A stretch of DNA of 14,623 bases, from positions 1 to 14,623 of the forward strand of contig QWII01000162.1 of NCBI GenBank assembly GCA_021405325.1, read 5' to 3'. This document shows positions 1 to 7,447 of this stretch, piece by piece (position 1 is the first letter of the stretch; every line of letters starts with the position of its first letter). The translations under genes were made by a program, and so were the position numbers. A model generated the notes under the pieces. The model made no database searches. It worked only from the letters and a program-made list of their open reading frames with translations, and had not been told where the DNA came from. This DNA is from Caldilinea sp. CFX5. Lineage in GTDB: Bacteria; Chloroflexota; Anaerolineae; Caldilineales; Caldilineaceae.

Positions 1-1
1 C

Positions 2-205
2 CCGCGCATCATCGCGGTACCTCGCCTAGTGATCGGCATTTCGGGGCGCTTCCCCGAGATCGCGGAATATTATCGCACGCACGTCGTCGAGAAGGCGCGC
101 GCAGCGCTTGAGACTCTAGTCGAGAGCGCGATGGCGAAAGGCCAGATGCGGCGCACCGATAAGACCGCCGTCGTCCGCGCGTTCATCGGGCCGCTTTTCG
201 TTCTG
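2..205 (+). pseudogene. TetR/AcrR-family regulator, C-terminal fragment
   Basis: Read in frame from base 2, the translation contains RLVIGISGRFPEIAEYYR, followed by a helix rich in Ala, Glu and Arg and then AFIGPLF. This is the pattern of the C-terminal ligand and dimerisation domain of TetR/AcrR repressors. The DNA-binding N-terminus lies off the window. The recognisable protein stops near base 205. The frame stays open to a stop at 455-457, but that part is antisense to the neighbouring hydrolase gene and is not regulator sequence. Codon use (GCG, CGC and GTC rich) looks different from the rest of the window. The family assignment is by eye; the fragment may come from another replicon or organism through misassembly. 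Confidence 0.55.
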
Positions 206-547
206 GTCATAGTGAATGTGGGTGTTGCCGGGGTGCCAGCCCTGGTCGCCCAGCGTTGTCCAGCGTTCCAGGGCAATATCAATGGCCGTGACACCCCGGT
301 GGGCAAGATCGAGGGTGAGTTGCGCCGGTCGATATTCCGTCCCCCGTTCGACGAGAATCTGCGTCAGGCCACGGGGGGCGTCAACCGTAAAATGGCCCTC
401 GCTGTAAAAGAAGGGCAGACCGGTGCCGACTTTGAGAATCGCATCGGTGGGATGTAAAAAGGTGCCGCCAGCGGAAAGAACCTGTACCCGCGCCGCCATT
501 GCCGCGCCGGTCTGTTTATCGATGATCCGACCTGTGAGCTTTGCCAT
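116..547 (-). pseudogene. CehA/McbA-like PHP metallohydrolase, N-terminal fragment
   Basis: The minus-strand ORF starts at ATG 547, preceded by an AAGGAAG ribosome binding site. Its first ~85 residues look like the carboxypeptidase-regulatory-like beta domain often found at the front of CehA/McbA-family proteins. Residues ~105-120 contain GWHPGNTHIHYDQNEK, where HIH is the first metal-binding motif of PHP-type phosphoesterase/hydrolase domains. After about residue 123 (near base 180-205) the sequence becomes the antisense of the TetR fragment and ends at a chance stop at 116. Family members normally run several hundred residues, so the rest of the PHP domain is missing. It is divergent from the Gfo/Idh pair, suggesting a shared catabolic locus. 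As it stands it should not be an active enzyme. Confidence 0.6.
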
Positions 548-606
548 CGGGTCTGCTTCCTTGGTTGCCTGGTTGCCTATGGTGCGTTGGGATTGGCTTT
601 TTCAAT

Positions 607-633
607 ATTCTACCACATTCCTTCTACAAGCAA
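607..633 (-). promoter_or_regulatory. possible promoter for the PHP-hydrolase gene
   Basis: On the minus strand TTGCTT (628-633) is followed after 15 bases by TAGAAT (607-612), about 60 bases ahead of the hydrolase start. The -10 box is good, but the -35 box and spacing are poor. Confidence 0.25.
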
Positions 634-699
634 CAGTTGTTTTGCAGGGCCATTGACGCCGTTGAGGAGGGGGGACACCTGACCATTTTTTGCCGACTT

Positions 700-726
700 T
701 TGCGCCGATCTTATCTGCGGTATACT
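700..726 (+). promoter_or_regulatory. possible promoter for the Gfo/Idh operon
   Basis: TATACT at 721-726 is a near-consensus -10 box 62 bases before the ATG at 789. The best -35 partner is TTGCGC at 700-705, with a short 15-base spacer. The site is supported mainly by the -10 box and its position. Confidence 0.35.
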
Positions 727-788
727 GTCCCAAGCCCTGCTTTTGCACTGACAAAAATGTTGCGGTTCCAGAAAGGATCAACCCTACG

Positions 789-1796
789 ATGAAGCTGGCC
801 TTTGTTGGTTTTCGCCACGCCCACATGATCGCCATGTACCAACATGCCGAGGCAATGTCGGGGATCGAGATTGTCGCCGCCTGTGAGGAAGACGCCGCCA
901 CGCGCCAAGCCCTGGCGGCTCGTCCCATTCCCATTACCCATGACCGAGTAGAGACAATGTTGGCCACGGTTGCGTGCGACGCTGTAGCCGTGGGCGATAC
1001 CTATGCCCGGCACGGGCCGTTGATTCTACAACTGCTGGCCCAGGGCAAACATGTCCTGGTCGATAAACCGGTCTGTATCACCCTCGCTGAGTTAGCGGCG
1101 ATTGAGCAACTGATCCAGGCGCGCGGCCTCAAGTTGGGCTGTATGTTGGATATGCGCGATCTGCCCCAACTGATTGGGCTGCGCACCCTGATCCGCAGCG
1201 GTCTCATCGGCGAGATTCATGCCATTAGCTTTGGCGGCCAACATCCGCTTATGCTGGGCAGGCGACCGGCCTGGTATTTTGAACCAGGGCAACATGGCGG
1301 TACGCTCAACGACATTGCCATCCATGCCATCGATGCGCTGCCCTGGCTCACGGGTCTGGATTTTGGGCAGATCAACGCTGCCCGCACCTGGAATGCCTTT
1401 GCCGCCGCCTATCCCCACTTTCACGATGCCGGCCAGATGATGCTGACAATGAACAACGGCTGCGGCGTCCTCGGCGACGTCTCCTATTTTATGCCCGACA
1501 GCATGGGCTACACCCTGCCCCACTATTGGCGCATGACCTTCTGGGGCCGCCAGGGAGTTTTGGAGACTTCGGCTACCCTCGATCATATCTTGGTAGCGCG
1601 TAACGGCGAAACCGCACCGCGCCAGGAGCCATTACTGCCGGGTAAGCCGGCCGGCTACTTGACCGCCTTTTTGCACGACATTGCCGGCGCTACCACCGAA
1701 GGCGAATTGACAACGCAAAGCATTCTAGCGGCAACGCGGATGACACTCCAGATTCAACAAGTTGCCGATCATAGTCAAAAGATGGAGGCACAATGA
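789..1796 (+). CDS. Gfo/Idh/MocA-family oxidoreductase (first of pair)
   Basis: This predicted NAD(P)-dependent sugar or polyol dehydrogenase has 335 residues. The N-terminus MKLAFVGFRHAHM forms the first Rossmann strand, with a GFRHAH loop in place of the classical GxGxxG. Residues 86-94, GKHVLVDKP, are the family's (E/D)KP lysine motif. Residues 170-182, GGTLNDIAIHAID, match the C-terminal-domain motif carrying the conserved His and Asp (H179, D182). I chose ATG 789, preceded by AAAGGA, rather than the longer open frame beginning at 690, because family homology begins exactly here and the extra 33 codons cover the promoter region. Its stop overlaps the next start (ATGA), so the two are co-translated. 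The substrate cannot be told. Confidence 0.88.
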   Translation: MKLAFVGFRHAHMIAMYQHAEAMSGIEIVAACEEDAATRQALAARPIPITHDRVETMLATVACDAVAVGDTYARHGPLILQLLAQGKHVLVDKPVCITLAELAAIEQLIQARGLKLGCMLDMRDLPQLIGLRTLIRSGLIGEIHAISFGGQHPLMLGRRPAWYFEPGQHGGTLNDIAIHAIDALPWLTGLDFGQINAARTWNAFAAAYPHFHDAGQMMLTMNNGCGVLGDVSYFMPDSMGYTLPHYWRMTFWGRQGVLETSATLDHILVARNGETAPRQEPLLPGKPAGYLTAFLHDIAGATTEGELTTQSILAATRMTLQIQQVADHSQKMEAQ

Positions 1797-2698
1797 ACAG
1801 AGAACTCAAAATCGGGATGGTGGGGTTGGACACCTCGCACTGTGAGGCGTTCGCCAAGATTTTGCATGACGAAGCCTATGAATATCATCTGCCCGGCACC
1901 CGCATTGTCGGCGTATATCCGGGCGGCTCGGCGCAATTTGCTAAGAGTCGCGAGCGCGTTGCGGGCTTTACCGAGACCTTGCACAAAGGCTATGGCGCGA
2001 CGTTGTATGACGACCTGGCGACCCTCGCCGACGCCGTGGATGCGATCTTGTTGGAGAGCGTCGATGGCCGCCAACATGCCGAACAATTCGCCCAACTGGC
2101 CGTCGGCAAGCCGGTTTTCATCGACAAACCGCTGGCAACCTCGACCGCTGACGCCCGCGCCATTCTGCACAAAGCGGAAACCACGCGGACGCCGATCCTT
2201 TCTTGCTCGTCGTTGCGCTATGCCGCCGGGATTGCCGATCTGGTCAGCGCTGGCGAAACCGTGGCCGCCGCGGAGGCGTTTGGCCCGGCGGTGCTGCTGG
2301 ACGATTTCCCCGGCCTCTTCTGGTATGGCATTCACAGCGCGGAAATCTTGACGTTGCTGATGGGAACGGGTTGCCAACAGGTGCAATGTCTGGCACGCGC
2401 CGATCAAGATGTGGTGATTAGCGACTGGCATGATGGCCGCATTGGCGTCTTGCGCGGCACACGGGTGGGCGCGGGTCAATTTGGCTGTGTGGTGCATACC
2501 GACAAGACGGTGAAAGCCAGTGTTGCGCACGCCGCCCCGCCGTCCTATTACTTGCTGTTACAACAAGTCCTGCCCTTCTTTCAGTCCGGCGTGTCGCCAT
2601 TGCCGGCAACAGAGACTTATGAAATCATTGCCTTTTTGGAAGCGGCGGAACGGAGTCGCGCCCAAGGGGGGAAGGCTGTGCCGTTGGAAACGTTGTAG
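1793..2698 (+). CDS. Gfo/Idh/MocA-family oxidoreductase (second of pair)
   Basis: This protein of 301 residues begins with KIGMVGLDTSH, a Rossmann entry typical of a distinct Gfo/Idh subfamily carrying GLDTSH instead of GxGxxG. GKPVFIDKPLATS at residues 105-117 is the KP motif, and DDFPGLFWYGIHSAEIL lies in the C-terminal domain with a probable conserved His. A clear GGAGG at 1784-1788 lies four bases before the ATG, and the start overlaps the previous stop by ATGA. It is shorter than many relatives but appears complete. Pairing two unlike subfamilies in one operon suggests two steps or two subunits in carbohydrate or polyol oxidation. That role is inferred from context only. Confidence 0.85.
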   Translation: MNRELKIGMVGLDTSHCEAFAKILHDEAYEYHLPGTRIVGVYPGGSAQFAKSRERVAGFTETLHKGYGATLYDDLATLADAVDAILLESVDGRQHAEQFAQLAVGKPVFIDKPLATSTADARAILHKAETTRTPILSCSSLRYAAGIADLVSAGETVAAAEAFGPAVLLDDFPGLFWYGIHSAEILTLLMGTGCQQVQCLARADQDVVISDWHDGRIGVLRGTRVGAGQFGCVVHTDKTVKASVAHAAPPSYYLLLQQVLPFFQSGVSPLPATETYEIIAFLEAAERSRAQGGKAVPLETL

Positions 2699-3024
2699 AC
2701 GATTTGCGCCCTTTATGGTAAAATACCTTGCACTATGGTCATCCGGGCAGCCAAACAGTGCTTGTTCGCTGTGCGGGCGCACAACACAACAGCGGATGAA
2801 GGCGGGAACGGATAGTGGAGTGGCCGAACAAAAACCGCTAAATGGCAAGGAGATCATGTAAGCTGTTCTCTTTGTTATCCCGAAACGCTTGCGGTAGAAA
2901 AAACATCCGTTCCCGCCTTCATCCGCTGTTGTGTCTTGGCTTGCCACACACAGACTTTCCCTTACGGGATACTTATTTTCTTGAAGCTACCTTATTCCCG
3001 GCTCCAGCCGAATCAGAGTTACCG
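2699..3024. other. 326-base gene-free segment ahead of the STAND gene
   Basis: It holds a small GTGCG-GG-CGCAC hairpin at 2771-2782 and a large perfect inverted repeat at 2784-2934. The remaining ~90 bases before ATG 3025 show no convincing promoter or strong ribosome binding site. TATGGTAAAAT at 2714-2724 resembles an extended -10 box but has no good -35 partner. An open frame in phase with the STAND gene starts at ATG 2842, but it runs through one hairpin arm and looks non-coding. Confidence 0.5.
2784..2934. repeat. perfect 30-bp inverted repeat with 91-base loop
   Basis: Arm 2784-2813 begins ACACAACAGCGGATGAAGG and arm 2905-2934 ends with its exact reverse complement; all 30 positions pair. 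The mismatch starts immediately outside both arms. A weak inner ACCGC/GCGGT pair can extend the stem. No T-run follows, so it is not a standard intrinsic terminator. It sits between the Gfo/Idh operon and the STAND gene and could form a cruciform or an mRNA 5' structure, or be a non-autonomous palindromic element. Confidence 0.9.
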
Positions 3025-6000
3025 ATGTCAAACAATACCCCTATTCACCAACCGGACGAGTTACCTGAGCCGCCTAACCAACCGCTTGCAACCAATGGCG
3101 GCGCGACCATTGGCCGGGATGTTACGCTTGCGCAGGGCGATTTTGTCGGGCGCGACCAGCATCAGCACAGCATTCGGATCGACGGCGATGTGAGCGGCAG
3201 CGTGTTGATCACCGGCGACAACAATCAAGTCATCGTCGGCCACGCCGAACGCCGCCCCGGCGCGCCCCCCGAACCGCCCTTCATGGTTGCCGCGCTGCCG
3301 AGCGATCATGTGCAACGGTCGGCGGAGTTCAACCAGCTTGTCGCCTATCTGCTGGCGGGGCGCGAAAAAACCGTGGCCATTACCGCCACGATTCGGGGGG
3401 CGGGCGGCTTTGGCAAGACCACCCTGGCCCAAGCCCTTTGTCACGACCCGCGCATCCGCGCCGCCTTCCCGGATGGCATCTTGTGGACCACCGTGGGCGA
3501 TGACCCGGCCAACATCCTCCCCGGCCTGCGCAAGCTCTATCAGGCGCTGACCCGCCAGGAAGCGCAGGTTGTCGATCAGCAGGACGCCGTCCGCCAACTG
3601 CGCCAGATCCTGGCCGACCGGCGCTGCTTACTGGTCATTGATGATCTCTGGAATGCCGCCCATTTACAACCCTTTTTGGAGGCTAGCGAACGGTGCGCCC
3701 GGCTCGTCACCACCCGCATGGCCAGTGTGATTCCCAAAGGCGCGGAGGTGGTCGCCTTGGATGCCATGTCGGTCAACGAGGCGACCGCCCTGCTGGGCGC
3801 GGGGCTACTCACGGTCGATCCCCAGGCGCTGGCCCCCTTAGCGCGGCGCTTAGGCGAATGGCCGCTCTTGTTGAAGTTGGTGAACCGTCGCCTTTATGAC
3901 GACATCACCCAATATGGCCTGGCGCCGGCCACCGCTCTTGCCAAGATCGGGGCGGAATTAGATGAATTTGGCCTGACGGCCTTTGATGTGCATGATGCCG
4001 CCGAACGGAGTCAAGCCGTGGCGGCCACCATCGGCCTCAGTCTACGCCGCTTACAGCCCGCCGCCCCCTATGGGCGCACACTTGTCGATGAAGGGGCGCG
4101 TTTCCGCGAGTTAGCCATTTTCCCGGAAGATACGCCCATTCCGCTCAGCACCGTGGCGTTGCTTTGGCAACAGACGGGGAACTTGTCCACCGGCGCAACC
4201 GAACGCTTGTGCCGACGCCTGGCCGATCTGGCGCTGATTCTGCGCTTTGACCCGCAGGCGGCAACGATCCTGCTCCATGATGTCACCCGCCACTGCCTGG
4301 TGAACAGCGCCGCCCCCGCAGAAGTGCTGGCCTGGCACAACGCCTTGCTCGCCAGCTACCGGACGCAATGCGACGGCGCGTGGTGGCGCTTGCCGGCTGA
4401 TGGCTATCTCTACCAGCAGTTGCTCTGGCATTTGGCGCAGGCGCAGCAGCAAGACACGCTGGAAACCTTACTCTTCACCTACCCCTGGCTCGATGCCAAG
4501 TTACAGGCCACCGATATTGTCAGCCTGATTGACGATTTTACTTACCGCCGCGACCAGCACCGCCAGGCCCCGCTCAGTCTGCTGCGCCACGCCTTGCAGA
4601 TGTCCGTGAGCGTGCTGGCCCGCGACAAAGATCAATTGGTCAGCCAACTTTATGGCCGGTTGAGCAGTTTAGACGAGTGGTGGCGGCCCTTTGTTGAAGA
4701 AATAGCAAGTCAACAACGTACGGCCTGGTTACGACCAAAAGTGCCGAAACTGATATCACCAGGTGGCAATCTGATCTATACATTAAGCGGCCATACAGCT
4801 GGCGTATCGAATCTGTTACTGACGCCGGATGGTCGCCTCATCACCTCTTGCCGTAGCAGCAGGGATCACACGGTGAAGATGTGGGAGTTGGAACAAGGCA
4901 TGCTGCTCCACTCCCTCCAAGGCCATACCGCTGGTGTCGATAATCTGTTGTTGACACCCGATGGCCACCTCATTACCTCTTGCAGCAGCAGTGACGATTG
5001 TACAGTGAAGGTGTGGGAGTTGGAACGAGGCGTGCTGCTTCACTCCCTCGAAGGCCATACAGATGGCGTCGATAATCTGTTGTTGACACCCGATGGCCAC
5101 CTCATTACCTCTTGCCGTAGCAACTGGGACAGCAGAGATCACACGGTGAAGGTGTGGGATCTGGAACAAGGCGTGTTGCTCCACTCCCTCGAAGGCCATA
5201 CAGATGGCGTATCGAATCTGTTGTTGACGCCCGATGGTCGCCTCATCTCCGCCAGTAGGGATCATACAGTAAAGGTATGGAATTGGGACCAAGGGATGCT
5301 GCTCCACTCCCTCGAAGGTCATACCGCTGGCATATCGAATCTGTTGCTGACACCCGATGGTCGCCTCCTCTCCTCTTGCAGCGGCTACGGCAATGATCGT
5401 AATGATCATACAGTGAAGGTGTGGGATTTGAAACGAGGCGTACTCCTCCATTCGCTCGAAGGTCATACGGCTGGCGTAGATAATCTGTTGCTGACACCCG
5501 ATGGTCACCTCCTCTCTACTTGCTACAGCTACAGCTATATGAGCAGGGACTATACGGTGAAGGTGTGGGATCTAGAGCGAGGCGTACTCCTCCACTCCCT
5601 TGAAGGCCATGTCTATAAGGTAGATAATCTATTGCTGACACCCGATGGCCGTCTCATCACCTCTTGCAGCATCGGCTACAGAGATCATACGGTGAAGGTG
5701 TGGGATCTGAAACGCGGTGTACTCCTCAATTCGCTCGAAGGTCATACCGATGGCGTAACGAATCTATTGCTGACACCCGATGGCCGCCTCCTCTCCTCTG
5801 GCGGCAGCGACAACTTCAACGATCATACGGTGAAGGTGTGGGATCTGGAACGAGGCGCACTCCTCCACTCGCTCGAAGGTCATACCGATGGCGTATCGAA
5901 TCTATTGTTGACACCCGATGGTCGCCTCCTCTCCTCTTGCGGCAGCGACAGCTTCAACGATCATACGGTGAAGGTGTGGGATCTGGAACGGGGGGTACTT

Positions 6001-7212
6001 CTCCACTCCCTCGAAGGTCATACCGATGGCATATCGAATCTATTGTTGACACCCGATGGTCGCCTCCTCTCATCTTGCGGCAACTACATCAAGGATAATG
6101 ATGATCATGCGGTGAAAGTGTGGGATTTGAAACGAGGCGTACTCCTCCATTCGCTCGAAGGTCATACCAATGGCGTATCGAATCTGGTGCTGACGCCCGA
6201 TAGTCGCCTCGTCTCCTCTTGCGGCAGCGACAACCCAAGTAGCAGCGATTATACGGTGAAGGTGTGGGATTTGAAACGAGGCGTACTCCTCCACTCGCTC
6301 GAAGGTCATACGGCTGGCGTAGATAATCTGTTGTTGACACCCGATGGTCACCTCCTCTCTACTTGCGGGGACGACAGCGATCAGACGGTGAAGGTGTGGG
6401 ATCTAGAGCGAGGCGTACTCCTCCACTCCCTCGAAGGCCATGCCTATGAGGTAGATAATCTATTGCTGACACCCGATAGCCGTCTCATCACCTCTTGTAG
6501 CATCGGCTACAGAGATCATACGGTGAAGGTGTGGGATCTGGAACGCGGGGTGCTGCTCCACACCCTCAAAGGCCATACGGCTGGCGTATCGAATCTGGTG
6601 TTAACGCCTGATGGCTGTCTCATCACCTCTTGCAGCATCGGCTACAGAGATTATACGGTGAAGGTGTGGGATCTGGAGCGAGACGTGCTTCTCCACTCGC
6701 TCGAAGGTCATACCGATGGCGTAGGTAATCTATTGCTGACACCCGATGGTCACCTCCTTTCCTCTTGCAGGTTCAACATCGATGATCATACAGTGAAGGT
6801 GTGGGATCTAGAGCGAGGCGCACTCCTCCACTCCCTCGAAGGCCATACCGCTAGCGTAGATAATCTGTTGCTGACACCCGATGGTCGCCTCCTCTCCTCT
6901 TGCGGCAGCGACCACAGAAGTAGCAGCGATTATACGGTGAAGGTGTGGGATCTGGAACGAGGCGTACTCCTCTACTCCCTTGAAGGCCATCTTTCCTATG
7001 TTCGGGCTATGATTTTATCAAGAATACCTGGTTGTTTATTGACACGTAGTGGGAGTCAACTCACGGTTTGGAATTATGAACGTGGCGCAAGAGTTGCCCA
7101 ATTTACCGCCGATGCGGCCATTTTATCATGTGTCGAGGCGGCAGATGGCACGATTGTGGTGGGGGATGGGCTGGGCCGGGTTCACTTCTTACAGCTTGTC
7201 GAACCGGCCTGA
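3025..7212 (+). CDS. NB-ARC STAND NTPase with WD40-repeat sensor (NLR-like)
   Basis: The protein has 1395 residues. Residues ~28-72 hold a short Gly/Asp-patterned segment (TIGRDV, GDFVGRD, IDGDVSG, ITGDNN). NB-ARC follows: Walker A GAGGFGKTT at 125-133, Walker B LLVIDDLW at 202-209, an LVTTR sensor motif at 227-231, a GLPL-like RRLGEWPLLLKL near 274-285, LAIFPED at 363-369 and an MHD-like LLHDVTR at 416-422. Residues ~430-570 look like the APAF-1-type helical linker. From ~583 come 16 near-identical WD40 repeats (period 41-48 residues), then a degraded 17th and a partial 18th. In known STAND proteins the repeats sense a ligand and NB-ARC oligomerises, making this a candidate receptor. No recognisable enzymatic effector is fused. 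ATG 3025 was chosen because the in-frame extension to 2842 crosses a hairpin; the ribosome site is weak. Inverted repeats flank the gene. Confidence 0.9.
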   Translation: MSNNTPIHQPDELPEPPNQPLATNGGATIGRDVTLAQGDFVGRDQHQHSIRIDGDVSGSVLITGDNNQVIVGHAERRPGAPPEPPFMVAALPSDHVQRSAEFNQLVAYLLAGREKTVAITATIRGAGGFGKTTLAQALCHDPRIRAAFPDGILWTTVGDDPANILPGLRKLYQALTRQEAQVVDQQDAVRQLRQILADRRCLLVIDDLWNAAHLQPFLEASERCARLVTTRMASVIPKGAEVVALDAMSVNEATALLGAGLLTVDPQALAPLARRLGEWPLLLKLVNRRLYDDITQYGLAPATALAKIGAELDEFGLTAFDVHDAAERSQAVAATIGLSLRRLQPAAPYGRTLVDEGARFRELAIFPEDTPIPLSTVALLWQQTGNLSTGATERLCRRLADLALILRFDPQAATILLHDVTRHCLVNSAAPAEVLAWHNALLASYRTQCDGAWWRLPADGYLYQQLLWHLAQAQQQDTLETLLFTYPWLDAKLQATDIVSLIDDFTYRRDQHRQAPLSLLRHALQMSVSVLARDKDQLVSQLYGRLSSLDEWWRPFVEEIASQQRTAWLRPKVPKLISPGGNLIYTLSGHTAGVSNLLLTPDGRLITSCRSSRDHTVKMWELEQGMLLHSLQGHTAGVDNLLLTPDGHLITSCSSSDDCTVKVWELERGVLLHSLEGHTDGVDNLLLTPDGHLITSCRSNWDSRDHTVKVWDLEQGVLLHSLEGHTDGVSNLLLTPDGRLISASRDHTVKVWNWDQGMLLHSLEGHTAGISNLLLTPDGRLLSSCSGYGNDRNDHTVKVWDLKRGVLLHSLEGHTAGVDNLLLTPDGHLLSTCYSYSYMSRDYTVKVWDLERGVLLHSLEGHVYKVDNLLLTPDGRLITSCSIGYRDHTVKVWDLKRGVLLNSLEGHTDGVTNLLLTPDGRLLSSGGSDNFNDHTVKVWDLERGALLHSLEGHTDGVSNLLLTPDGRLLSSCGSDSFNDHTVKVWDLERGVLLHSLEGHTDGISNLLLTPDGRLLSSCGNYIKDNDDHAVKVWDLKRGVLLHSLEGHTNGVSNLVLTPDSRLVSSCGSDNPSSSDYTVKVWDLKRGVLLHSLEGHTAGVDNLLLTPDGHLLSTCGDDSDQTVKVWDLERGVLLHSLEGHAYEVDNLLLTPDSRLITSCSIGYRDHTVKVWDLERGVLLHTLKGHTAGVSNLVLTPDGCLITSCSIGYRDYTVKVWDLERDVLLHSLEGHTDGVGNLLLTPDGHLLSSCRFNIDDHTVKVWDLERGALLHSLEGHTASVDNLLLTPDGRLLSSCGSDHRSSSDYTVKVWDLERGVLLYSLEGHLSYVRAMILSRIPGCLLTRSGSQLTVWNYERGARVAQFTADAAILSCVEAADGTIVVGDGLGRVHFLQLVEPA
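4771..6984 (+). repeat. in-gene tandem array of 16 WD40 units (123-144 bases each)
   Basis: Measured from one GGCCAT/GGTCAT (Gly-His) to the next, the units are 132, 132, 141, 123, 144, 144, 135, 138, 138, 144, 144, 132, 135, 135, 135 and 144 bases long, always a multiple of three. The core words TGTTGACACCCGATGG and ACGGTGAAGGTGTGGGAT recur almost unchanged at DNA level. Length variation falls almost entirely in the segment between the SSC/TSC strand and the D-x-TVKVW strand. This indicates recent amplification or homogenisation with reading frame preserved. Confidence 0.93.
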
Positions 7213-7226
7213 CGGCAGGGGTGGGC

Positions 7227-7341
7227 TAGATAGAACGCGGCACCCAGCGGGTTCCCGGCGGATGCAGCGGATTGCAGTGGGTCAATCCAGGTGAAAAATC
7301 CGCGTTCATTCGCTAAATCCGCTAAATCCGCGTTCTATTTA
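7227..7341. repeat. imperfect palindromic intergenic element after the STAND gene
   Basis: TAGATAGAACGCGG (7227-7240) pairs with CCGCGTTCTATTTA (7328-7341) at 13 of 14 positions. Inside it, GCGGATGCAGCGGATT (7258-7273) pairs with AATCCGCTAAATCCGC (7316-7331) at most positions. The inner words ATCCGCGTTCATTCGCT resemble the right arm of the repeat upstream of the STAND gene (ATCCGTTCCCGCC then TTCATCCGCT). It is probably a dispersed palindromic repeat. A short T-run at 7356-7362 lies too far away for a classical terminator. Confidence 0.7.
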
Positions 7342-7367
7342 GCATTCCTGCCTCGCTTTTTTGTGCA

Positions 7368-7396
7368 TTGACAGCACCGTGGTTCTCTGCTACGAT
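7368..7396 (+). promoter_or_regulatory. sigma-70-type promoter of the sugar ABC operon
   Basis: A perfect -35 TTGACA (7368-7373), a 17-base spacer and the extended -10 TGC-TACGAT (7388-7396) predict a transcript start near 7403. This leaves about 45 bases of 5' untranslated region ahead of the permease ATG at 7448. Confidence 0.8.
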
Positions 7397-7447
7397 CAAA
7401 GTGTACCTACCCCGCTTGTCGTTCGGTTGTCGTGAAAGCGAAATCTT

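Noticed and set aside
690..788. Longer start for the first oxidoreductase
   Set aside because: The family N-terminus begins at 789 with a ribosome site; the extra codons overlap the likely -10 box.
2784..2934. Intrinsic terminator for the Gfo/Idh operon
   Set aside because: The loop is 91 bases and there is no T-run after the right arm.
2842..3024. A 61-residue N-terminal extension of the STAND protein
   Set aside because: It would translate one arm of the perfect inverted repeat, has no domain-like pattern and no ribosome site; ATG 3025 is simpler.
4771..6984. CRISPR-like spaced repeats
   Set aside because: Repeats and intervals are all in frame and encode WD40 blades; unit lengths are multiples of three.
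4816..6990. Long minus-strand open frames across the WD40 array
   Set aside because: They repeat the same peptide words in step with the plus-strand repeats; they are the antisense of a strongly biased repeat and have no ribosome sites.
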